Origin: an uncultured Porphyromonadaceae bacterium
GTDB taxonomy: Bacteria; Bacteroidota; Bacteroidia; Bacteroidales; UBA11471
Reading direction: 5' to 3'
DNA length: 36,010 nt
Assembly: GCA_900547555.1 (NCBI GenBank)
Contig: URHG01000024.1
Span: 1-36,010, forward strand
The notes beneath the pieces were generated by a model. The model searched no databases. It saw nothing but the letters and a program-made list of their open reading frames with translations, and was not told where the DNA came from. The position numbers and the translations under genes were made by a program. Of this stretch, positions 30,314 through 36,010 are shown one piece after another (within the stretch, counting starts at the first letter, position 1; each line of letters opens with the position of its first letter).

Positions 30314-31516
30314 ATGAACATCTCGAACGTCGTCCGCCCGGGGAAGCGCATCGAACGCTTCTATTCGAGCACGTTGGGAATTCAGACCTACGACAAGGAC
30401 AACCTGTACCCGCAAAGAATGCTCGCGCTGCTGAAAAACAGTCCTACGGGCGGCACGTGTTGCAGCCGTTACGAGAACTTCATCTTCGGCGACGGCTTCC
30501 GGGACAAAGCCCTGTCGGAACTTGTCGTTAACCGTTACGGGGACACGGCGAACGACATCTTGCAGCTTGCGGTACGGGACTTGTCGCAGTTCGGCGGAGT
30601 TTCCCTGCATCTGAACTACGCCCTTTCCGGGAGTGTGGTCGAGTTGCAGCACGTGCCGTTCGAGAATTGCCGGCTGTATGAAGAAGACGATGCGGGTTAC
30701 GTCCCCTATATCTGCACGCACCCGGACTGGTCGGGAACGAAAACTCGCCGGGGAAAGAAGCTGAAAGTAACCCGGGAAACGGTCGATTACATCTACCCGT
30801 TCAACCCGCAGAAAGAGGTGCTGTTGTCTCAAATCGACAAGGACGGCGGCATAGAGGGTTACCGGGGTCAGATCCTTTGGTATTCGACGGCGGGCAGGAA
30901 CACCTACCCCGAGCCGGTCTACGACAAGGTGGTAACGAACCTCTCCACCGATGAGGGTCTCGACAACGTGAAATACCGCAATGTCCGCAACAACTTCCTG
31001 CCGGCCGGAATGCTTATCCGCAAGAAAGGTTTGTCGGGCGCGATCGACAAGGAAGGCCGCCCGGTGGGAGGCACGACACAGGACGAGATGCGAAGCCGGG
31101 AGTTCGCCGACAACCTTCTGACCTTTCAAGGGGACACGAACGCCCTCGCCATCATGGACGTAACGGTCAACGCGGACGAAGACGCCCCGCAGTGGGTGGG
31201 CATAAAAAGCCAGAATTTCGACAAGGACTTCACCGTAACCGAATCGAGCGTAACCGAACGCATCTATTCGGCATTCGGTCAGGAGCCTTGGTATGCCATA
31301 CGGGTTGGGAAACTCGGATTCAGCGGCCAGTTGGTGGCCGAGGCTTACGAATATTACAACTCGTATGTGTCGAAAGAGCGTCAGGCGTTGGAACGCATCT
31401 TCTCGAAGATCTTCGGCCTGTGGGAAACCCCTTTGTCGGGGGACTTCGCCATAAACCCGAAAAGCTACGTGCATAACGCCGAACAAACAGGTAACCCAAA
31501 CGCAACGGAGAGATGA
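30314..31516 (+). CDS. Portal protein
   Basis: A 400-aa protein fitting the portal of Bacteroidetes phages: QTYDKDNLYPQRML (24-37) near the N-terminus, GGTCCSRYENFIFGDGF (46-62), and a C-terminal IYSAFGQEPWYAIRVGKLGFSG region. Portals form the dodecameric ring through which DNA enters and leaves the head. The gene overlaps the connector gene by 4 nt (ATGA). It lies after the capsid, unlike the usual terminase-portal-protease-capsid order. Confidence 0.82.
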   Translation: MNISNVVRPGKRIERFYSSTLGIQTYDKDNLYPQRMLALLKNSPTGGTCCSRYENFIFGDGFRDKALSELVVNRYGDTANDILQLAVRDLSQFGGVSLHLNYALSGSVVELQHVPFENCRLYEEDDAGYVPYICTHPDWSGTKTRRGKKLKVTRETVDYIYPFNPQKEVLLSQIDKDGGIEGYRGQILWYSTAGRNTYPEPVYDKVVTNLSTDEGLDNVKYRNVRNNFLPAGMLIRKKGLSGAIDKEGRPVGGTTQDEMRSREFADNLLTFQGDTNALAIMDVTVNADEDAPQWVGIKSQNFDKDFTVTESSVTERIYSAFGQEPWYAIRVGKLGFSGQLVAEAYEYYNSYVSKERQALERIFSKIFGLWETPLSGDFAINPKSYVHNAEQTGNPNATER

Positions 31517-32022
31517 ATACTATTTTAACCCCTCAGGATTTCAAGAAGATGCCCGGCATACGCAAGCCGGGCACTCACGTATCGGAAGATAATTTACAGG
31601 CCTACATCTCCGAAGTGGAAATGCTGTATATAAAGCCCCTTGTAGGGGACGAGTTGTATATCACCCTCGCAACGGACACGGAAGGGAAGTACGCCGGGTT
31701 GTTGGAGGGCTGCGAATACAGCGACCGTCGGGGCAACCGCCGTTTCTGCCCGGGCTTGAAGACGGCTATCGCCTATTACGCTTATTCGCAGTATGTCATG
31801 GCGGGCGATGTCGAGAGTACCCGTTACGGCTTCCGGTTGAAAGAGGAGGAATATTCCTCGCGTATCTCGTCGAAGGAGCGTTCGGAGCTGTACAACAACA
31901 CCCTTCAAGTGGCTTCCGGTTACCTGTCGGAGTGCCGGACGTACATGAGCGAGGCTTTGGGGTTGCGCTTTGAAGGCAGCCCCAAAATAACGGGAAGTTT
32001 CACGATAAGAAAAATAGGATAA
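31513..32022 (+). CDS. Head-tail connector/adaptor protein (DUF6712-like)
   Basis: A 169-aa protein with the pattern LTPQDFKKMPGIRKPGTHVSEDNLQAYISEVEMLYIKPLVGDELYITL, which fits phage head-tail adaptors (I recall this as DUF6712), and a central AIAYYAYSQYVMAGDVESTRYGF. It is directly after portal and shares a 4-nt overlap, consistent with a connector below the portal ring. Family call from memory. Confidence 0.65.
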   Translation: MNTILTPQDFKKMPGIRKPGTHVSEDNLQAYISEVEMLYIKPLVGDELYITLATDTEGKYAGLLEGCEYSDRRGNRRFCPGLKTAIAYYAYSQYVMAGDVESTRYGFRLKEEEYSSRISSKERSELYNNTLQVASGYLSECRTYMSEALGLRFEGSPKITGSFTIRKIG

Positions 32023-32025
32023 CGC

Positions 32026-32946
32026 ATGAAACAAAGCGATATAGAAAAAGTCCTGTCTATTTGTAGGGACATAAAGAATGCTACGGAAAAAGGGGAAAAC
32101 ACGGCTCCGAAAGTGGGCGGCGTACTTGAAAAGCTGGCCGGGGCTGTAACGCCTGACGAAACGCTGTCGGGGTTGGCCCAAAAAGACCTCTCGAACGTTT
32201 CGGCGACCGTTTTGCAGGACAAGACGGGGGTATATCCGGCAGAAAGAATCATGTACCATATTTATGCGGACCATTCGGTCAGCATTTCCGAGAAAAAAGA
32301 AGATTTGCCGGGTATTTTGTCGGCGGCAGCCGAAGACCATGAACTGACGTTGTATTTCGCCACATTGAATGACAATATCGGTTCTTCCTTTTCTCCGGCG
32401 TATGTAAAGATCCTGTACGGTCGTAAAATCAACTATACGGCGATGTTCGTCGGGTCTGACAATTACGTCCACAAGGTCGTTATCGACGAGGACGGGAACT
32501 TGACGAAACAGTACGCCTACTCGTTCGACGACTTCGCCACGAAGCAGGACATCGAGAAAATAAAGCTGGGCGATCTGACCTCGCAGGGTTACCTGCCTAC
32601 ACGCATCGTGGACATGGGGGAATATTCGTCGTCGGAGGGTTTCGACTTCAACGAGCTTCTTTTGGCGGAACTGGCCTCTGCGATGCAGGCGGTTTCGGAA
32701 GGGAAAGCCACGCTGTTGTTGAAGGCTGCGACACCGTATGGCGATCCTCTGTTTTTTTCGGGTGTCTCCGTTCGGATAGATGCCGGAATCGATTACAGAA
32801 TGACTTTTTTAATGTCTAACGGAAATTCTTATTGGATTTCTTTCGAGGCGGGTTACCCGGACAGTGTACAGCAGGGATTCGTGGAGAGCGGCAGCGGAAC
32901 AATCACGTCGGAGGCTTACACGGACAAGGATTACGGAGAAATTTAA
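32026..32946 (+). CDS. Tail fibre-associated structural protein
   Basis: A 306-aa protein. Its N-terminal helix pair (SDIEKVLSICRDIKNA) leads to LAQKDLSNVSATVLQDKTGVYPA, a module shared almost word for word with the following fibre gene (LAKKDLSNVELATLIDKG). The rest is beta-rich and ends in a short charged tail, DKDYGEI. It is probably part of the receptor-binding apparatus. It does not resemble an enzyme. The shared module marks recombination or duplication among fibre genes. Confidence 0.55.
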   Translation: MKQSDIEKVLSICRDIKNATEKGENTAPKVGGVLEKLAGAVTPDETLSGLAQKDLSNVSATVLQDKTGVYPAERIMYHIYADHSVSISEKKEDLPGILSAAAEDHELTLYFATLNDNIGSSFSPAYVKILYGRKINYTAMFVGSDNYVHKVVIDEDGNLTKQYAYSFDDFATKQDIEKIKLGDLTSQGYLPTRIVDMGEYSSSEGFDFNELLLAELASAMQAVSEGKATLLLKAATPYGDPLFFSGVSVRIDAGIDYRMTFLMSNGNSYWISFEAGYPDSVQQGFVESGSGTITSEAYTDKDYGEI

Positions 32947-32969
32947 AACACCAATAAAAATAAATCACA

Positions 32970-34073
32970 ATGGCAAAGATTAAAAAGTTAAAGGAAAACG
33001 GGAGTACAATCTATCCGGCGACGATACCGGAAGGTGTTGTTGATACAAACGGTTTTACGCTGGCGGAGTTCATGGACGAGTTGCTGGAAGTGTTGGGCGG
33101 CAGCGGAAGAAACGGAACATTGATCGCTTTAAGTGATTTGCGTCAGGCTATCGGCAGTGAGGACGGAAACGACTTGTCGCGGTTCGTGTCGAAGGTGAAT
33201 ACGTTTTTGAATGATGCGGACGCATCGGACACGACGATCAACCGCTGGAAGGAAATCGAATCGTTCCTTACGGGCATTACGGACACAAAGACGTTGACCG
33301 GACTATTGAACGATACGTTGGCCTCGGCGAAAAGTTATGCGGACACGAAGGTATCGAGCGGTACGGCAAATATGGTAACGATGTCGGCGAATGCGGCGGC
33401 GTCCGACCGGGTGCTAACCTCGGGCGGAAACAATAAAACGGCCAAAGATTCGGGGGTGGCCATCGGCGACTTGGCGAAGAAAGACCTCTCGAATGTGGAA
33501 TTGGCAACACTTATCGATAAAGGTGTAGGCATGTTGTCTGTGCACGAGTACACTTTGAGCGGTGATTCCATCAGTAACCTAAATTCTTTTATGGGAGGCA
33601 TTTCGGCCGATGAACAAGTGTATCTCGCCAAAGATTCCGGAGGGAACGGTTTATCCCCTATTATTGTTGTCGAAGACCCGTCCACCGGTTCGGTTGCCTG
33701 TATGTTTGTCGCATCGAATAAGCGTCTCTACTACATTTACGCGGACGACGATACGGGTTCTTATGTGTCCAAGAGTACCTTTATCGGAGATACGGCCAGT
33801 ACGACAGTTGACGGTTTGATGTCTGCAACGGATAAGGCGAAATTGGACGGTATCGCCTTGGGTGCGAACAATTACACGCTTCCCGTTGCGACGGCTTCTT
33901 CCCTCGGCGGTGTGAAGTCGGGTGGCAATATTACCGTAGGTTCGAACGGAACGATTACGGTGAACCAATCCACGAAAGCGACGCAGGACAAGAACGGGGC
34001 GGATATTGCCGCCACCTATTTGAAGGCGGCTGCTGTAACCGATGTAACGGAGTATGCGGAGATAACGATTTGA
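32970..34073 (+). CDS. Tail fibre protein
   Basis: A 367-aa tail fibre. N-terminus MAKIKKLKENGSTIYPAT is shared with the next fibre gene and likely anchors it to the tail. A helical part follows (RWKEIESFLTGITDTKTLTGLLNDTLASAKSYADTK), then the LAKKDLSNV module. The C-terminal part has TVDGLMSATDKAKLDGIALGANNYTLPVATASSLGGVKSGG, a typical fibre repeat unit ('GLMSAxDKxKLDGI', 'LPVATASxLGGVK'). It likely makes a trimeric fibre contacting the host surface. Confidence 0.85.
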   Translation: MAKIKKLKENGSTIYPATIPEGVVDTNGFTLAEFMDELLEVLGGSGRNGTLIALSDLRQAIGSEDGNDLSRFVSKVNTFLNDADASDTTINRWKEIESFLTGITDTKTLTGLLNDTLASAKSYADTKVSSGTANMVTMSANAAASDRVLTSGGNNKTAKDSGVAIGDLAKKDLSNVELATLIDKGVGMLSVHEYTLSGDSISNLNSFMGGISADEQVYLAKDSGGNGLSPIIVVEDPSTGSVACMFVASNKRLYYIYADDDTGSYVSKSTFIGDTASTTVDGLMSATDKAKLDGIALGANNYTLPVATASSLGGVKSGGNITVGSNGTITVNQSTKATQDKNGADIAATYLKAAAVTDVTEYAEITI

Positions 34074-34080
34074 GAAACAC

Positions 34081-34105
34081 GGCGGGCGGGTATTTCCCGC
34101 CTGCC
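34081..34105 (+). other. GC hairpin between the two fibre genes
   Basis: GGCGGGCGGG (34081-34090) and CCCGCCTGCC (34096-34105) pair over 10 positions with one G-U, loop TATTT. No T tract follows, so it may be an RNA processing or stability element rather than a terminator, or it may modulate the level of the second fibre. Confidence 0.5.
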
Positions 34106-34121
34106 TTCAACACACACAAAC

Positions 34122-35333
34122 ATGGCAAAGATAAAGAAACTGAAAGAAAACGGGAAGACAGTATATCCGGCAACGATATTAGATGCCGTCGTAGACCCTT
34201 CTACCAATAGAAAACTCTCCAATACTGCAATCCGTTATTTTACAGGCGGCGTAAGCCTGTACTACAAGTTCATGTCATTCGACATAGGAGGCGACAAGGG
34301 AATGATACGTTTTGGTATCGTCTCTCCGCTTCTCGGTTATGGGGAGTTCATGATAAATTGGGGTTGGCAAAGTACAACGGAAAAGCACTGTTATCCGTAT
34401 TGCGTGTTTTCCACCGGCTCTCAAATGTACAACCGGGTAAAACTGGTACGGACGGGAAACACCACATTCGATGCTTATTTTGCCAGCAACTCCGGAAGTG
34501 ATTATGCAACTTTCGTGTTCATGGGTCAATCCGGGACATCGGTAAAGAGTTTTTCCGCATCGGGCGTATCGAGCATTCCTACGGTTTACAGGGAAAGTGC
34601 CTATGTCGGCAACATTTGTTTCGGGACGGTTACCGGTACACTGGCAGGCACGGCGGATAACGCTGCCGGCATCTCTTTTTCCAACAACAGCGATGCCATC
34701 GACATCGACAGGTACACGCAAGGAGAGTTGGGTACTATACATATATGGCTGAACGGACTCCAAGCGGACGGCGATGTTCCCAATTATCCGGAAAACGGGG
34801 TTGTTATACAAAGCCATTTCAGGTTCGAGAATGACGAAGGGGAATACAAATACCGGTACACACAGATGTTTGTCGGCAAAAACGGAACACTTTACAGCCG
34901 CACGTCGGCCGAAGGTTCCACGTTGGGATTCACGCCGTCCTCGTGGGAAGATTGGAACCGCTCGGGTTGTAATTATTTCTATTTAGGAGAAATGACAGTA
35001 GGCAATACTCTTGGAAGTAATGCAGCCGAAGTAACTTTTAGCAGTGGAAGTTCTGCGTTTTCTGCTTTGAAAGCCATTCTTGACACTTATCCCAATTCGG
35101 CCAATTACATTCCCGATATACAGCTTTGTTTCGCTCTAAAAACATCGAGCACTACGCAATATATCAGAGCTAAAATGCTTTCGCTGTTAAGTACTACAAC
35201 AGGCACCAAGACATTGTTTTTCCTTTACCAGAACGCTTTATACGGAGAATCGAATTATTTGAACGTTCTTAGAATGGTGTTTTCTCCGTCATCATCTATT
35301 CCGGGTTGTAATACTTTAAATATGAAAATTTAA
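34122..35333 (+). CDS. Second tail fibre / receptor-binding protein
   Basis: A 403-aa protein whose first 20 residues (MAKIKKLKENGKTVYPAT) nearly repeat the previous fibre, so both use the same tail anchor. Downstream it is unrelated and beta-rich, with many Ser/Thr/Tyr/Gly residues, such as ATFVFMGQSGTSVKSFSASG and FGTVTGTLAGTADNAAGISFSNNSDAI, consistent with a receptor-binding head. No chaperone is seen next to it. It may be the interchangeable host-range determinant. Confidence 0.75.
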   Translation: MAKIKKLKENGKTVYPATILDAVVDPSTNRKLSNTAIRYFTGGVSLYYKFMSFDIGGDKGMIRFGIVSPLLGYGEFMINWGWQSTTEKHCYPYCVFSTGSQMYNRVKLVRTGNTTFDAYFASNSGSDYATFVFMGQSGTSVKSFSASGVSSIPTVYRESAYVGNICFGTVTGTLAGTADNAAGISFSNNSDAIDIDRYTQGELGTIHIWLNGLQADGDVPNYPENGVVIQSHFRFENDEGEYKYRYTQMFVGKNGTLYSRTSAEGSTLGFTPSSWEDWNRSGCNYFYLGEMTVGNTLGSNAAEVTFSSGSSAFSALKAILDTYPNSANYIPDIQLCFALKTSSTTQYIRAKMLSLLSTTTGTKTLFFLYQNALYGESNYLNVLRMVFSPSSSIPGCNTLNMKI

Positions 35334-35395
35334 GATTATGTACGGCTCGCACAACGGTTTGAGGGGGTAATCCCGTATAAAAACAGGGAATAATT

Positions 35396-35896
35396 ATGGA
35401 AAATTTTACGGAACAAATATTGACGGACACAACGCGGATTATGACACAGGAGCGTAGTGTGATAAACGGGGCTACGGCGATGTTCGTTTCCCCGGTAGTG
35501 GATTTTTACCAAAGTATGAGCCCGTTTCTGTTGCTGGCAGTGGTGTTGATCGTGGTAGACACCCGTTTCGGCGTGTCTGCCGCCCGGAAACGTGGTGAAC
35601 GTATTCGCCCCTCCCGGAAATGGCGGCGTGCCGTAAACAAGCTGGTTGACTACATCTGCTGGGTAACGTTGGCGGGGATTTTGGGGCGGACATTCGGAGA
35701 AGTGCTGGGTATTCCGCTGCTCTCGGCCTTGACGTTGCTGTTGGTGTACGGTATCGAAATATCGAGTTGCTTCAATAATTATTTCGAGTACCGGGGTATA
35801 AAAAAACGGGTGAATGTATTTAAGTTGTTCGGTCGCCGGGAAGTCGAGGGAGTTCTCGAAGATTTACCGGATAAAAAGAAGGAGGAAAAGGAATGA
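35396..35896 (+). CDS. Holin-like protein (phage lysis)
   Basis: A 166-aa protein with about three membrane segments: 42-56 (SPFLLLAVVLIVVDT), 84-98 and 106-124 (GIPLLSALTLLLVYG), with a very basic loop between the first two (RFGVSAARKRGERIRPSRKWRRAVNKL). The C-terminus is charged and acidic (DKKKEEKE). This arrangement fits the phage holin family of Bacteroidetes. Holins pierce the inner membrane at the end of infection to release endolysin. It overlaps the endolysin start by 4 nt (ATGA), supporting the lysis role. Confidence 0.83.
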   Translation: MENFTEQILTDTTRIMTQERSVINGATAMFVSPVVDFYQSMSPFLLLAVVLIVVDTRFGVSAARKRGERIRPSRKWRRAVNKLVDYICWVTLAGILGRTFGEVLGIPLLSALTLLLVYGIEISSCFNNYFEYRGIKKRVNVFKLFGRREVEGVLEDLPDKKKEEKE

Positions 35897-36010
35897 AAAG
35901 CGATTATTTCTCGATCAAAGAACTGGTATGCAAGCACGTTTACGAACGATACGGCGAAGGAGCCGCCATGTTCCTCGACGACAAGCTCATCGAGACCCTG
36001 AACATGATAC
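35893..36010 (+). CDS. Endolysin, M15-type D-Ala-D-Ala carboxypeptidase-like (partial)
   Basis: Only the first 39 residues are in the window: MKSDYFSIKELVCKHVYERY, then GEGAAMFLDDKLIETLNMI. This is like the opening of phage M15-family peptidoglycan peptidases ('SIKELV.CPHVYxKYGExAWMFxDxKLLETLxxI'). The zinc-binding motif lies outside, so the activity cannot be confirmed. It begins at the overlapping ATGA after the holin, with a strong Shine-Dalgarno (AAGGAGGAAAAGG) inside the holin's last codons. Partner of the holin in cell lysis. Confidence 0.8.
   Translation, partial: MKSDYFSIKELVCKHVYERYGEGAAMFLDDKLIETLNMI

Larger units (their letters stand above)
5570..36010. mobile_element. Prophage (tailed phage, left end and most of genome; right end outside window)
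   Basis: From just after umuC the window is continuously phage-like: integrase, repressor with divergent promoters, early genes, DNA-modification genes, terminase, tail, capsid, portal, fibres, holin and endolysin. The exact left boundary cannot be set because the attR copy is not visible; it must lie between the umuC hairpin and the integrase start at 5758. A long tape-measure gene (1133 aa) implies a long-tailed phage; no sheath protein was recognised, so siphovirus-like morphology is favoured. No phage replication genes were recognised. Confidence 0.93.

Noticed and set aside
29972..31486. Open minus-strand frame of 504 codons
   Set aside because: It is the mirror of the portal gene and its neighbour. 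The protein is Arg/Val-rich with no domain, as expected from the reverse strand of GC-rich coding sequence.
32970..35333. Diversity-generating retroelement acting on the fibres
   Set aside because: No reverse transcriptase and no template/variable repeat pair is seen in the window; the shared parts are at N-termini and internal modules, not at a variable C-terminus.
35338..35370. Ten-codon frame MYGSHNGLRG between the fibre and holin genes
   Set aside because: Too short to support as a gene, with no special context apart from lying in the gap.
1..36010. CRISPR array
   Set aside because: No regularly spaced direct repeats of 24-37 nt were seen on reading through the window.

Overview
The window reads as a Bacteroidales (gut Bacteroides-like) chromosome carrying an integrated tailed phage. 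Three things support this order: repeated promoters of the form TTTG-N19/20-TAnnTTTG (the -33/-7 pattern of Bacteroides), an integrase of the Bacteroidetes phage/transposon type, and virion proteins of types typical of Bacteroidetes phages. I cannot name the genus.

Host flank (1 to about 5570): the start of a two-component response regulator (minus, cut by the window edge), a secreted alpha/beta-hydrolase, a VOC/glyoxalase-like protein, a small membrane protein and a Cys-rich lipoprotein (all minus), then the SOS pair umuD-umuC (plus) closed by a perfect 16-bp hairpin.

Prophage (about 5570 to beyond 36010): a tyrosine integrase preceded by two tandem short repeats; a HigB-HigA toxin-antitoxin pair and a CI-like repressor (minus); a divergent switch region with four copies of one operator motif; a run of small early genes punctuated by intrinsic terminators; a structured leader RNA; a six-gene DNA-modification operon (ParB-like, QueD-like paralog, DpdA-like transglycosylase, QueD, QueE, FolE); terminase; a tail module with a tape-measure protein; a self-contained accessory ('moron') gene with its own promoter and flanking terminators; a HicA-HicB pair; a small HTH protein; then the head module (ClpP-like protease/scaffold, major capsid, Ig-domain protein, portal, connector), tail fibres, a holin and the start of an M15-type endolysin at the right edge. 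The right attachment site is outside the window.

Most interesting system: the phage encodes GTP to 7-carboxy-7-deazaguanine (CDG) synthesis (FolE, QueD, QueE) plus a guanine transglycosylase of DpdA type, but no QueC in this window. Instead it carries a second, shortened QueD-like T-fold protein that keeps the presumed zinc histidines and lacks the catalytic Asp-His. This points to phage DNA in which guanine is replaced by CDG or by a decarboxylated 7-deazaguanine, rather than by preQ0. The operon sits behind a promoter whose first ~100 nt fold into two hairpins and a strong 15-bp intrinsic terminator, so its expression probably depends on readthrough or antitermination.
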